Source: Cupriavidus sp. P-10 (GTDB lineage: Bacteria; Pseudomonadota; Gammaproteobacteria; Burkholderiales; Burkholderiaceae). From it: a stretch of 64,000 nt of DNA. Positions 1 to 8,799 of the stretch are shown here, in pieces (position 1 is the stretch's first letter; every line of letters starts with the position of its first letter). Both the position numbers and the translations under genes were made by a program. Where the stretch lies: positions 1,488,001-1,552,000 of the forward strand of contig NZ_AP025170.1 of assembly GCF_003402535.2 (NCBI RefSeq), written 5' to 3'. Below the pieces are notes generated by a model that worked only from the letters and a program-made list of their open reading frames with translations, ran no database searches and was not told the origin of the DNA.

Positions 1-176
1 CGCTGGAAGTGGAAGGCGAGCCGGCATTGCGGGTGATGCAGCCGGGGCAATGGCTGCATCTGCCCGCGCATTGCCGGCATCGGGTGGCGTGGACGGATGC
101 GGCGCAGCCTACGGTGTGGCTGGCCGTGCATTACGATGCCGCCGACAAGGCGGCTGCGCCTCAGCGCGCTGACTGA
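1..176 (+). CDS. C-terminal end of a small cupin-fold protein (truncated by window edge)
   Basis: An open frame runs in from the left edge and stops at 174-176. The 57 visible residues are a run of short beta strands (LRVMQPGQWLHLPAHCRHRV, then a TVWLAVHY strand), with a His-rich turn, LPAHCRHRV, of the kind that closes a cupin barrel. Small cupins bind a metal or small ligand, but the substrate cannot be told from this fragment. Its last 16 bases overlap the 3' end of the convergent CMD-family gene. Start and N-terminus lie outside the window. The cupin call rests on strand pattern and the His-turn only. Confidence 0.55.
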   Translation, partial: LEVEGEPALRVMQPGQWLHLPAHCRHRVAWTDAAQPTVWLAVHYDAADKAAAPQRAD

Positions 177-757
177 TCCGGAAACACCGGCTCCCCCAGA
201 TTCAGCATCAACCGGTTCGCCCACGCAAAGATTGCAACCGAGTGGATCAGGTCTAGGATCTCCGCATCCGACACCCCCACATCGCGCAGCGGCTTGAGCT
301 GTGCCGCCGTCACCTCCGCCGGCCGCTCCGTCAGTTCGATCGAGAACTGCGCGATCGCCTTTTCCCGCGCCGTGGTGCCCGCCGTGCGCGGGTCCTCGAA
401 CACCTCCTTGATCACGTCGTTGCGCTTGGCCAGTTGCTCGAAGCGCTGTGCATGCACCGATGCGCAATACACACAGCCATTGATGCGCGACACCACCGTG
501 GTGGCCAGCTCGCGCTCGGCGCGCGGCATGCCGCCGGGCGCGTACATGATGGCGTTGAAAGCGGTGGAACGCTGGCGCAGGATCTCGGGCTGGTGCACCA
601 GGAAGCGGTAATAGTCCTGCACCTTGGCCTTGGGATGGCTTTCTTCGAGAACGGCAATCTGCTCGGGCGTGGCCTGGTCCAGTTCGACGATATCGAGCCA
701 GGCCTTCCAGTCCAGCACTTCATTGGTAAAACCGTGGGATTGGATGATCTCGCTCAT
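161..757 (-). CDS. CMD/AhpD-family peroxidase-related protein
   Basis: A protein of 198 residues of the carboxymuconolactone decarboxylase/AhpD superfamily. The redox motif is intact: Cys95-Val-Tyr-Cys98 followed by His102, the CxxC-x3-H pattern of alkylhydroperoxidase D-like enzymes that reduce peroxides or protect a partner oxidase. It is cytoplasmic, with no signal peptide. Its start codon overlaps the stop of the upstream CMD gene (ATGA, 754-757), so the two are translationally coupled. The operon continues upstream with a flavin monooxygenase and a LysR regulator, which suggests protection against, or processing of, products of the monooxygenase. The exact substrate is unknown. Confidence 0.85.
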   Translation of the reverse strand: MSEIIQSHGFTNEVLDWKAWLDIVELDQATPEQIAVLEESHPKAKVQDYYRFLVHQPEILRQRSTAFNAIMYAPGGMPRAERELATTVVSRINGCVYCASVHAQRFEQLAKRNDVIKEVFEDPRTAGTTAREKAIAQFSIELTERPAEVTAAQLKPLRDVGVSDAEILDLIHSVAIFAWANRLMLNLGEPVFPDQSAR

Positions 758-1287
758 GCCTGGGCTCCTGCGTTGTCATTCAAGTCCTTCAGGGCGTCCA
801 GTCCGGCGACGAGGCGGACCTGGTACGACAGGAAGGCAATCAGCTGCGCCAGCGTAACCACGGCGGGCGTGCTCAGGCCCGCGGCGGGCAGCGCCTGCAG
901 CGCGGCCTGGTCGCCTTCGACGGGCTTTTCGATCAGCGTGCGGGTGAAAACGAGTATCGCGTGCAGGCGCGGGTCGGCGATGTCCTGCGGCTGCCCTTCG
1001 GCGGCGGCGCGCACCTGCGCGGCTTCGGCGCCGAGTTGTTCCAGCCGCGCGCGGTAGTGCGCCGCCAGCGCCGCGGACGGCGTCAGCCGTGCCGCGTACA
1101 GCGCGACCAGCAGGCGTTCTGCGAGCGACAGGCCGGGCAGGGCCGGGTCGAACAGGGCGTCATAGCTGCCTTGCGTGGCGGCCACGACCTTGTTGCGCTG
1201 GTGGCGCAGCGCATGGGTGGCGCTGCCGGGCGCCAGGCCGGTGAGCTGGTCGATCAGGTCGACCGCGGGGGCGGAGGTCTGGGTCAT
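754..1287 (-). CDS. Cysteine-free CMD-domain protein
   Basis: A 177-residue protein with the helical CMD fold pattern (LSLAERLLVALYAARLT near residue 53, then a second helical half). The ATG at 1285-1287 is chosen because the family-like sequence begins there (MTQTSAPAVDLIDQL); the frame is open further upstream, but only as the shadow of the monooxygenase gene. It contains no cysteine at all, so it cannot run the CxxC redox chemistry of its coupled neighbour at 161-757. It may be a structural partner in a hetero-oligomer or a diverged decarboxylase-like enzyme. Paired CMD proteins of this type occur together in other Proteobacteria (the Avi_7169/Avi_7170 type, from memory). Confidence 0.8.
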   Translation of the reverse strand: MTQTSAPAVDLIDQLTGLAPGSATHALRHQRNKVVAATQGSYDALFDPALPGLSLAERLLVALYAARLTPSAALAAHYRARLEQLGAEAAQVRAAAEGQPQDIADPRLHAILVFTRTLIEKPVEGDQAALQALPAAGLSTPAVVTLAQLIAFLSYQVRLVAGLDALKDLNDNAGAQA

Positions 1288-1327
1288 CGGACTCTCTTGG
1301 TTCGGGTATCGGTTCAAAGGGTTACGG

Positions 1328-2794
1328 TCAGGCCTGCGCGGTGCGCAGTGCCGGCGGCAGCGCCGGGGTCCATTCGTCGCCGAAGACTTCAGGTTCGGCA
1401 AAGGCCTGCAGCGCTGCGTAGTGCAGTTCGACGTCTTCCTGGTACAGCAGCGCGGCGATGCCCTGGCCGAGCCGGCGCGCGCCGTCGCTGATCGCCGGGA
1501 TATCGCCGGAAATGGTGCCGTGCGACAGCGCCGCCGGGTAGCAGAAGCAGTGGATACGCGACAGGCCCGGGCACGCGCCCGGGGTTTTTTCCTGGAATTC
1601 AAAGGATTCGCCCAGGTCCGGCGAATCGGACAGTTCGCGGTCTTCCTGCCCTGCCGGCGGCACGTAGCGGTCGCGCCAGTAGCGGATATGCGGGGCAAAG
1701 GCGGCAAATTCCCGCCGCGTATCCAGGTCAATGCGGAAGCCGGTCGAGAAGATCAGGAAATCGAGTTCGAAGGTGCCTTGCGGCGTCCTGGCGACGAGCA
1801 CGTCGCCACGCATTTCGACCGATTCCAGCGCCGCGCCCAGGTTGAAATGCGCATTGGCATGACCCGACACGCGCAGCGTGCTGCCGCGCGGCGGCGGCAC
1901 CTGCTCGGCGTTGATGTAATGGCGCAGCCGCCATTTCCAGGCATCCGGCAGGCCATAGTGGCCGTGGGTCAGGCCCGGGTTGCCGGCGCCCTTGCTCTTG
2001 TTGACGCGCGGGATGTCCTGGCGCCGAACCAGCATCTCGACGCTGGCAGCGCCGGCTTCAAGCGCGGTGGCGGCGCTGTCCATCGCCGACGCACCGGCGC
2101 CGACCACACCCACGCGCTTGCCGCGCAGCGTGGCGTAGTCCATCTCGTCGGACGAATGCGCCCACAGCTGGCGCGGCAGCGCATGCGCCAGCGGCGGCAC
2201 GTAGGCGCCGCCGAGGCCATCGCGGCCGGTCGCCAGCACCACGCGGCGCGCGAGGACAGTCAGCGGGCCGTCGGGGCCCTGCATCGACAGCGACACCAGG
2301 CCATCGGCGCGCGGCACGATCTGTTCGACGCGGTGCTCGTTGCGGATATCGAGCTCCAGCACCTGTCGATACCAGCGCAGGTAGTCCATCCACTGCAACC
2401 GCGGGATCTTGTCCAGCGCCTGCCACGCAGCGTCTCCGAACTGCGCCTCGAACCAGGCGCGGAAGGTCAGCGCCGGCAGGCCCAGCGCCGGGCCGGTCAG
2501 CTGCTTGGGCGAACGCAGTGTTTCCATGCGCGCCGTGGTGGCCCAGGGGCCTTCGAAGCCGGCCGGCGCGCGGTCGAAGGCGCGCACGCGGATGCCAAGG
2601 TGCGCCAGCGTGGCGCTGGCCGCCAGGCCAGCCATGCCGCCGCCGATCACGGCGACGTCCAGCACGTCATGGCCGTCGTGGGTACGTGGCATGGTCCACG
2701 GTTTGGCGGGTAGTTCCAGCCAGGACAGGTCCTGGCGCAGGCGTGCCTCGAGTGCGGACAGGCCGGCGGGGGTGGGAGTGGTTGGGTCAGTCAT
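1328..2794 (-). CDS. FAD-dependent NAD(P)-binding monooxygenase
   Basis: A protein of 488 residues with two dinucleotide-binding motifs. An FAD site, VAVIGGGMAGLAAS, lies near residue 48, and an NADPH site, VGVVGAGASAMDSA, lies in the middle of the chain, as in class B flavoprotein monooxygenases of the FMO/SidA type. These insert one oxygen into a nucleophilic or carbonyl substrate. The ATG at 2792-2794 is preferred over a longer start because it overlaps the stop of the LysR gene by 8 bp and gives a normal N-terminus (MTDPTTPTPAG). It is the second gene of a four-gene operon with LysR and two CMD proteins. The substrate is not visible from sequence. Confidence 0.85.
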   Translation of the reverse strand: MTDPTTPTPAGLSALEARLRQDLSWLELPAKPWTMPRTHDGHDVLDVAVIGGGMAGLAASATLAHLGIRVRAFDRAPAGFEGPWATTARMETLRSPKQLTGPALGLPALTFRAWFEAQFGDAAWQALDKIPRLQWMDYLRWYRQVLELDIRNEHRVEQIVPRADGLVSLSMQGPDGPLTVLARRVVLATGRDGLGGAYVPPLAHALPRQLWAHSSDEMDYATLRGKRVGVVGAGASAMDSAATALEAGAASVEMLVRRQDIPRVNKSKGAGNPGLTHGHYGLPDAWKWRLRHYINAEQVPPPRGSTLRVSGHANAHFNLGAALESVEMRGDVLVARTPQGTFELDFLIFSTGFRIDLDTRREFAAFAPHIRYWRDRYVPPAGQEDRELSDSPDLGESFEFQEKTPGACPGLSRIHCFCYPAALSHGTISGDIPAISDGARRLGQGIAALLYQEDVELHYAALQAFAEPEVFGDEWTPALPPALRTAQA

Positions 2795-3797
2795 GGCTGG
2801 GAAGGTCGGTATCTGGTGAAAGCAAGTCGGTGCCATCGCTGGCGTCTCCGTACAGCGATTGCAGCAGCGCGCCGTGCTCGGCCGGGTCGCGCATCAGCAG
2901 GTCAGGCAGCAGCGCCGCGGCGGCATCGGCCACCGCCTGCACCAGCCCCAGCACCGCGGTACTGGCCGGGCGCGCCTGCGGCGTGATGACGCCGAAATAG
3001 AACGGGATATCCGCGTCGATCGGGCGCACGGCAATGTCGGTCAGCGGCAGCCCGCGCGCGGTCACGGGCTCCAGCAGCGCGATGCCGAGGCCGGCGCGCA
3101 CCAGCGTCAGCGCGTTGATCGAGGTGTTGGTGTCGATCACGCCGGCCGCCGGCACGCCCGCACTGGCCAGCGCCCGGTCCACGCGGCGGCGCAGCCGGTA
3201 GGGGTTGTGCATGGTCACGATGCGGCGCGCGCGGCAATCCTGCAGCGAGACCGACGCTTGCGCCGCGAGCGCATCGCTGGCCCGCACCGCCGCCACGCAA
3301 GCCGACTGGCCAATCCAGTGCACGGTCACGCCGCGGTGCTCGAGCGGCAGGCTGTTTAGGCCGATGTCGGCGGCACCAGTCAGCACGGCATGCACCACCT
3401 GTTCCGGCGACACGCCTTGCACGGCCACCCGTTCCGGCGCGCACAGGCCGCGCTCGAACGCCAGCGCCAGCGCGGGCGGCAGCAGGCCCGCGGCCAGTGC
3501 CGGCGTGGCCGCGATGCGCAGTGGCCGGCCGTCGCCGCGCGCCAGCGCCGCGGCGCGGTTGCGGATCTGCTGCATGCCGGCCAGCGTCTGCTCGACCTCG
3601 TCGTAGAGCAGGAAGCCTTGCTCGGTCGGACTGACACGCGGGCCGCTGCGCGTAAACAGCGCAAAGCCGAGTTCGGCCTCCAGCTCCTGGATCAGGCGCG
3701 TGATGGCCGGCTGCGAGCGGCCCAGCAGGCGCCCCGCGGCGGTGACGCTGCCGGTGGTCACGACGGCGGCGAAGGCTTCCAGTTGCCGGATTTCCAT
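2787..3797 (-). CDS. LysR-family transcriptional regulator
   Basis: A LysR-type regulator of 336 residues. The N-terminal winged helix-turn-helix (residues 1-60, MEIRQLEAFAAVVTTGSVTA then GRLLGRSQPAITRLIQELE) is typical, followed by a periplasmic-binding-like effector domain. The C-terminus is about 30 residues longer than usual. Its stop codon overlaps the start of the flavin monooxygenase by 8 bp, so regulator and enzyme are co-transcribed rather than divergent, which is less common for LysR genes. It probably senses the substrate of the monooxygenase/CMD operon. The inducer is unknown. Confidence 0.9.
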   Translation of the reverse strand: MEIRQLEAFAAVVTTGSVTAAGRLLGRSQPAITRLIQELEAELGFALFTRSGPRVSPTEQGFLLYDEVEQTLAGMQQIRNRAAALARGDGRPLRIAATPALAAGLLPPALALAFERGLCAPERVAVQGVSPEQVVHAVLTGAADIGLNSLPLEHRGVTVHWIGQSACVAAVRASDALAAQASVSLQDCRARRIVTMHNPYRLRRRVDRALASAGVPAAGVIDTNTSINALTLVRAGLGIALLEPVTARGLPLTDIAVRPIDADIPFYFGVITPQARPASTAVLGLVQAVADAAAALLPDLLMRDPAEHGALLQSLYGDASDGTDLLSPDTDLPSHD

Positions 3798-3937
3798 TGG
3801 CGTTGGCTATGTATGTGTAAATTGGATTCTGACGTGCTCATCATGCAAATGGCAAATACTATTTCGGGATATGGCTATGCCGCAGCTATGATGTAGAGAT
3901 GCCGGGCGCACACCGGCCCACCAAAGTGACCCCACAG

Positions 3938-4000
3938 AAGGACCCCACCAAAGGACCCCACCAAAGGACCCCACCAAAGGACCCCACCAAAGGACCCATT
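3938..4000. repeat. 13-bp tandem repeat, four exact copies plus a degenerate fifth
   Basis: The unit AAGGACCCCACCA is repeated exactly at 3938-3950, 3951-3963, 3964-3976 and 3977-3989, followed by a degenerate copy (AAGGACCCATTA). A related sequence also lies just upstream at 3923-3937. The period of 13 is not a multiple of three, and the array sits in the spacer between a divergent LysR gene and the ABC transporter gene that starts at 4058. It ends about 60 bp before that start. Confidence 0.9.
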
Positions 4001-4057
4001 AAAAGGACGGATGTTTTGGCCTGGCTCCGTGGCAATCAGCAGAAGGACGGCACGCCC

Positions 4058-5581
4058 ATGCTCTGGCGCATCGCGCTTTGGGTGCTCGCCGCGGCACTCG
4101 CTGGCGTGGGGCCAGCCAAGGCGGCCGACCCCTTGCGGGTCGGCTCCAAGCGCTTTACCGAGTCCTACATCCTTGGCGAACTGCTGACGCAGGCCGCCGG
4201 ACCGCGCGGCATCGCGCAGCACCAGCAGGGGCTGGGCAATACTGCGATCGTGTTCGAGGCGCTCAAGGCCGGCAGCATCGACCTGTATCCCGACTACACC
4301 GGCACGCTCGCTGCCGAGATTCTGAAGCTGCCGCCGGGCGCCGGCCTGGATGCAATCCAGCGGGCACTGGCCCCGCTGGGGCTGGGCGCCGCGATCCCGC
4401 TCGGCTTCGAAAACACCTATGCACTGGCCGTCTCCGATACCCGCCCGCCCCACCTGCGCCGTCTCAGCGACCTGGCCGCCCAGCCGCGGCTGCGGCTGGG
4501 CCTGTCGCACGAGTTCCTCGGCCGGGCGGACGGCTGGCAGGGCCTTGCCAGCCGCTATCGCCTGCCGCAGCATCCGATCGGGCTGGACCACGGCGTTGCC
4601 TATGAGGCGCTGGCTGCAGGGCAGGTCGATGCGATCGACATCTATTCGACCGACGCCAAGATCCTCAAGTACCGGTTGCGCGTGCTGGAGGACGACCGGC
4701 GCTATTTCCCGCGCTATGACGCCGTGGTGGTGTACCGCCTGGACCTGCCGCAGCGCTTCCCGCAGGCGTGGCAGGCGCTGCAGCGCTTGTCGGGCCGCAT
4801 CAGCGCGGCCGACATGGTGGCGATGAACGCGGCGGCGGAGATCGACCGCAAGCCGTTCGATGCCGTCGCGCGCGAGTTCCTGGCGCATGGCTCGAATCCC
4901 GGCAACCCGGCCGCAGTGCCGGCGTCCGCGGCTTCAGGCAGCAACGATCGCCGCCTGCTGGGCGCGCTGCTTGGCCCCGACACCAACCGGCTGGCACGGC
5001 GCCATGTCGGCCTGGTGGCCGGTGCGGTCGGCGCTGCCACGCTGGCCGGCGTGCCGCTGGGCATTTTGGCCGCGCGCCGCCGGCGCACCGGGCAAGTGGT
5101 GCTGGGCGCCGTCAGTGTGCTGCAGACCGTGCCGTCGCTGGCCTTGCTGGCGATGCTGATCCCGCTGCTGGGCCGCATCGGCGTGTGGCCGGCGCTGGTG
5201 GCGCTGTTCCTGTATGCGCTGCTGCCGATCGTGCGCAACACCGCCACCGGACTGGAGCAGGTGTCGCCGGGCATGCGCGACGCGGCGCGCGCGCTGGGCC
5301 TGCGCAGCGGCCAGGTATTGCGCTATGTCGAATTGCCGCTGGCGCTGCCGGTGCTGCTGGCCGGCGTCAAGACCGCCGCCATCATCAGCGTGGGCACGGC
5401 CACCATCGCGGCTTTCGTCGGCGCCGGCGGATTTGGCGAGCGCATCGCCACCGGGCTGGCGCTTAACGACACCACGCTGCTGCTGGCCGGCGCGATCCCG
5501 GCGGCGGCGCTGGCGCTCGTCGTGCAGGCCGCGTTCGAGACGCTGGAATGGGCGCTGCGCCGCCACCGCGACGCGCGCTGA
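4058..5581 (+). CDS. Fused substrate-binding/permease ABC transporter protein (OpuC/osmoprotectant type)
   Basis: A 507-residue fusion. After a signal peptide (MLWRIALWVLAAALAGVGPA) comes an OpuAC/ProX-like binding domain (residues 25-290; FTESYILGELLTQ, YPDYTGTLAAEILKL) typical of glycine betaine, choline or carnitine uptake. It is followed by a five-to-six-helix permease domain (330-500) with the EAA-like loop ARALGLRSGQVLRYVELPLA. The ATG at 4058 is chosen because it opens the signal peptide; the frame is open to 3899, but that part only encodes the 13-bp repeat. No ATP-binding subunit is present on either side, so it must borrow one from elsewhere. It converges on a MocR-type regulator. 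Confidence 0.88.
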   Translation: MLWRIALWVLAAALAGVGPAKAADPLRVGSKRFTESYILGELLTQAAGPRGIAQHQQGLGNTAIVFEALKAGSIDLYPDYTGTLAAEILKLPPGAGLDAIQRALAPLGLGAAIPLGFENTYALAVSDTRPPHLRRLSDLAAQPRLRLGLSHEFLGRADGWQGLASRYRLPQHPIGLDHGVAYEALAAGQVDAIDIYSTDAKILKYRLRVLEDDRRYFPRYDAVVVYRLDLPQRFPQAWQALQRLSGRISAADMVAMNAAAEIDRKPFDAVAREFLAHGSNPGNPAAVPASAASGSNDRRLLGALLGPDTNRLARRHVGLVAGAVGAATLAGVPLGILAARRRRTGQVVLGAVSVLQTVPSLALLAMLIPLLGRIGVWPALVALFLYALLPIVRNTATGLEQVSPGMRDAARALGLRSGQVLRYVELPLALPVLLAGVKTAAIISVGTATIAAFVGAGGFGERIATGLALNDTTLLLAGAIPAAALALVVQAAFETLEWALRRHRDAR

Positions 5582-5587
5582 CGGGGC

Positions 5588-7003
5588 TCAGGCGGACTGT
5601 TGCGCGATCAGCCGCCCGAGCGTGGCAATCGCCGCCTCCGCCTCGTCGTTCCACAAATGCCCGTAGTTGAGCCGGATGCAGTTGCGGTAGCCCTGCCGCG
5701 CCGAGAAGATCGGCCCCGGCGCCAGCCCGATGCCGGCCTCCAGCGCGGCATGGTGCAGCGCCAGCGCGTCAAAACCCGGCGCAAACTCGACCCACAGGAA
5801 GTACCCGCCATCCGGACGCGACACGCGCACGCCTTCCGGAAAATGCCGGCCGATGGCGTCGAGCATCTGGCCCTGCTGCATCTCCAGCACATGGCGCAGG
5901 CGGCGCAGGTGCTTGTCGTAGCCGCCGTGCTGCAGGTACTCGGCCAGCGCCACTTGGGTCGGCACGCCGGCCGACAGCGTGGTCATCAGCTTGAGCCGCT
6001 GGATCGCCTCGCCGAAGCGGCCCGGCGCCACCCAGCCGATGCGGAACCCTGGCGACAGCGTCTTCGAGAACGAACTGCAATGCATGACGAGCCCTTGCGT
6101 ATCGAAGGCCTTGGCCGGCAGCGGGCAGCGGTTGCCGAAGTAAAGCTCGCCATAGACGTCGTCCTCGATCAGCGGCACCTGGTGGCGCGCGAGCAGGGCT
6201 ACCAGCGCCTTCTTCTTGTCTTCCGACATGCTGGCGCCGAGCGGATTCTGGAACTGCGTCATGAACCAGCAGGCCTTGATCGGGTGGCGCGACAGCGCGT
6301 TGTCGAGCGCGCCCAGGTCGATGCCCTCGGCCGGATCGACCGGGATCTCCAGCGCCTTGAGCCGCAGCCGCTCCAGCGCCTGCAGCGCGGCATAGAAGCC
6401 CGGCGACTCGATCGCGACCACGTCGCCCGGCTGGGTCACGGCCATCAGGCACAGGTTCAGCGCCTCCAGCGCGCCGTTGGTGACGACCAGGTCTTCGGCT
6501 GGCTGCGGCGCGCCCGCGCCGAGGTAGCGCAGCGCGATCTGCCGGCGCAGCGCGGTGTTGCCGGGCGGAAGGTCGTTGACCGAATACCACGGATCCAGCG
6601 CACGGCCGGCGCGCGCCAGCGACTTGCCCAGCCGCTCCCACGGGAACAGCTCGGGCGACGGGAAGGCCGAGCCGAACTGCACCAGCTTGCGGTCGCGCGC
6701 GCCCTCCAGCACCGCGAACACCAGCTTGGAGATGTCGACCTGGGTCGAAACCTGCCGCGACGGCCGCGCCTGCGGCTGTGGCATATCGCGCCGTGCCGGC
6801 CCCGCCACGTAGTAGCCGGAACGCTCGCGCGCGCGCACCAGGCCGCGCTCCTCCAGCCGGTAGTAAGCCTGGAACGCGGTGGAGGGGCTGACGCCGTATT
6901 GCGCCACGGTCTTGCGGATCGATGGCAGGCGCGTGCCTGGGGGCAGGCTGCCGTTGCGGATATCGGCGGCCAGGGTCTCGGCGAGGGCTTCGTACCGTTT
7001 CAT
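5588..7003 (-). CDS. MocR/PdxR-type regulator (GntR HTH fused to aminotransferase domain)
   Basis: A protein of 471 residues. Residues 1-70 form a GntR winged helix (LPPGTRLPSIRKTVAQYGVS and STAFQAYYRLEERGLV), and residues 100-465 form a fold-type I aminotransferase domain. The PLP lysine is visible in the SSFSKTLSPGFRIGW motif. MocR proteins use PLP, often with an amino acid or GABA/taurine, as effector. The ATG at 7001-7003 gives the standard MKRYEALAETLAADI start. It ends 7 bp from the convergent ABC fusion gene and is divergent from the DUF2970 gene. Target genes are not evident from sequence; the ABC protein is one candidate. Confidence 0.92.
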   Translation of the reverse strand: MKRYEALAETLAADIRNGSLPPGTRLPSIRKTVAQYGVSPSTAFQAYYRLEERGLVRARERSGYYVAGPARRDMPQPQARPSRQVSTQVDISKLVFAVLEGARDRKLVQFGSAFPSPELFPWERLGKSLARAGRALDPWYSVNDLPPGNTALRRQIALRYLGAGAPQPAEDLVVTNGALEALNLCLMAVTQPGDVVAIESPGFYAALQALERLRLKALEIPVDPAEGIDLGALDNALSRHPIKACWFMTQFQNPLGASMSEDKKKALVALLARHQVPLIEDDVYGELYFGNRCPLPAKAFDTQGLVMHCSSFSKTLSPGFRIGWVAPGRFGEAIQRLKLMTTLSAGVPTQVALAEYLQHGGYDKHLRRLRHVLEMQQGQMLDAIGRHFPEGVRVSRPDGGYFLWVEFAPGFDALALHHAALEAGIGLAPGPIFSARQGYRNCIRLNYGHLWNDEAEAAIATLGRLIAQQSA

Positions 7004-7156
7004 GGAGCGCTGTCGGGAGCGGAGGGCGGTCGTGCCATTATCGCCGCGTGCGGCCAACTGATACGTAAATTTTCCCGGTATCTGATGCTGTTACGGCTGG
7101 CGCCTGACGGCCATAATCGGTCCTGACCGCCAGAGGCATTTCTGCAAGGAGAGGCA

Positions 7157-7381
7157 ATGAACCCATTCAGGCTGTTGCGGACCGTGCTGTGGGGCTTCTT
7201 TGGCCTGCGCAAGGGCCAGGAGCACCAGCGCGACCTGGAAAACCTGCGTCCCGTCCCGCTGATCCTGACCGGCGTGGCCGTCGCCGCCGGGCTGGTGGTC
7301 TGCCTGGTGCTGGCCGCCAACTGGGCCGTTTCCACGGCATCATCAGCGGCAACCGCGGTGCCGACGGTGACGATGGCCTGA
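7157..7381 (+). CDS. DUF2970 small membrane protein
   Basis: A protein of 74 residues preceded by a good ribosome site (AAGGAGAGG, 6 bp before the ATG). The N-terminus is amphipathic and basic (MNPFRLLRTVLWGFFGLRKG), followed by one transmembrane helix at residues 37-58 (TGVAVAAGLVVCLVLAA). This matches the DUF2970 family, small inner-membrane proteins common in Betaproteobacteria and of unknown role. It stands alone, 50 bp before the cytochrome gene. Confidence 0.85.
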   Translation: MNPFRLLRTVLWGFFGLRKGQEHQRDLENLRPVPLILTGVAVAAGLVVCLVLAANWAVSTASSAATAVPTVTMA

Positions 7382-7431
7382 GCGGCAGCGTCACGCGACT
7401 TATCCACCACAACGAAAAACTGACTGTCCCC

Positions 7432-8757
7432 ATGTTTCGCCCGACCGGGCGGCATCGCGCCGCCGCATTGCTGCCGGCGCAATGGCTGCCCTGGCTGTGG
7501 CTATCCCTCGCACTGCTGCTTGCGTGGCCGGTCCGCCCGGCACTGGCTGCCGGCGCCACCGATGCACAGCAGGTCGAGCGAGGCCGCTACCTCGCGCGCG
7601 TCGCCAACTGCGCCGCATGCCATACCCGCGAAGGCGGCAAGCCGTTTGCCGGCGGCTTGCCAATCCGCACCGCCGTCGGCACCCTCCACTCGACCAATAT
7701 CACCCCCGACGCCACCACCGGCATCGGCGCCTATACCTTGGCCGAATTCGACCGCGCGCTGCGGCAGGGCGTGGCGCGCGACGGCAAGCGCCTTTATCCG
7801 GCCATGCCGTACCCGTCCTACGCGCGCATGCGCGCCGACGACGTGGCCGCGCTGTATGCCTACCTGCGCGCGGAAGTCGGGCCGGTGGCGCAGACCAACA
7901 CGGCGCCGCAGCTTCGCTTTCCGTACGGCATGCGCTCGCTGCTGTCGGTGTGGAACCTGCTGTTCCTTGACGATGACCCGGTGCGCACCGAGCCCGCGCG
8001 CGGAGACGCATGGAACCGCGGCGCCTACCTGGTGCAGGCGGTGGCCCACTGCGGCGCCTGCCATACGCCGCGCGGCCGGCTGTTCGCGGAGAAGGGCCTG
8101 GACGAGCGCAGCCGCCACTTCCTGTCCGGCGCCAGCGTGGAAGGCTGGTCCGCGACCAACCTGACCGGCGACCAGATCACCGGCCTGGGCGCCTGGTCGC
8201 GCGCGGACATCGCCGAGTTCCTGCGCACCGGGCGCAACGGTCATGCGACCTCGTTCGGGCCGATGTCCACCGTCATCTCCACCGCCACGCAGTACATGAG
8301 TCCGGCCGACCTCGATGCCGTGGCGGCCTACCTCAAGTCGCTGCCCGGCGCGCGTGGGGAGGACAAGCCGTTCCGCCCCGATCCGGCCACCGCGCGGCAA
8401 TTGCAGCAGGGCCGCTTCGACTTGCCGGGCGCGCGCCAGTACGCGGTGTACTGCATGCCGTGCCATGGCGCAGACGGCAAGGGCTTCGCGCGCGTGTTCC
8501 CGCCGCTGGCCGGCAACCCGACCGTGGCCGATCCCGATCCGGCCTCGCTGGTCAACCTGCTGCTCGATGGCGCCGTGACCGCGCGCGTCGGCACCGCCGC
8601 CACCGACTACCACATGCCCGGCTATGGCTGGACGCTGGACGACCAGGAACTGGCCAGCGTGCTGACTTTTATCCGGGGCGGCTGGGGCAACCGTGCCGGC
8701 CCGGTGACCGAAGCCGAAGTCGCCGCGCGGCGCAAGGCGCTGGCGGCACAGCGCTGA
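7432..8757 (+). CDS. Tri-haem c-type cytochrome, dehydrogenase electron acceptor
   Basis: A protein of 441 residues with a hydrophobic signal region (residues 17-42) and three haem c sites: CAACH at 60-64, CGACH at 207-211 and CMPCH at 341-345. This is the layout of the cytochrome subunits of membrane-bound alcohol, gluconate and related dehydrogenases, which pass electrons from a periplasmic flavin or PQQ enzyme to the quinone pool or an oxidase. The ATG at 7432 is taken as the start because it directly precedes the signal sequence. The next gene, 42 bp downstream, is a Tat-exported flavoprotein that is the obvious electron donor. Confidence 0.9.
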   Translation: MFRPTGRHRAAALLPAQWLPWLWLSLALLLAWPVRPALAAGATDAQQVERGRYLARVANCAACHTREGGKPFAGGLPIRTAVGTLHSTNITPDATTGIGAYTLAEFDRALRQGVARDGKRLYPAMPYPSYARMRADDVAALYAYLRAEVGPVAQTNTAPQLRFPYGMRSLLSVWNLLFLDDDPVRTEPARGDAWNRGAYLVQAVAHCGACHTPRGRLFAEKGLDERSRHFLSGASVEGWSATNLTGDQITGLGAWSRADIAEFLRTGRNGHATSFGPMSTVISTATQYMSPADLDAVAAYLKSLPGARGEDKPFRPDPATARQLQQGRFDLPGARQYAVYCMPCHGADGKGFARVFPPLAGNPTVADPDPASLVNLLLDGAVTARVGTAATDYHMPGYGWTLDDQELASVLTFIRGGWGNRAGPVTEAEVAARRKALAAQR

Positions 8758-8799
8758 GGCCAGGCGTTCCGGCACGCACCGATTACCGATGAGCATCCG

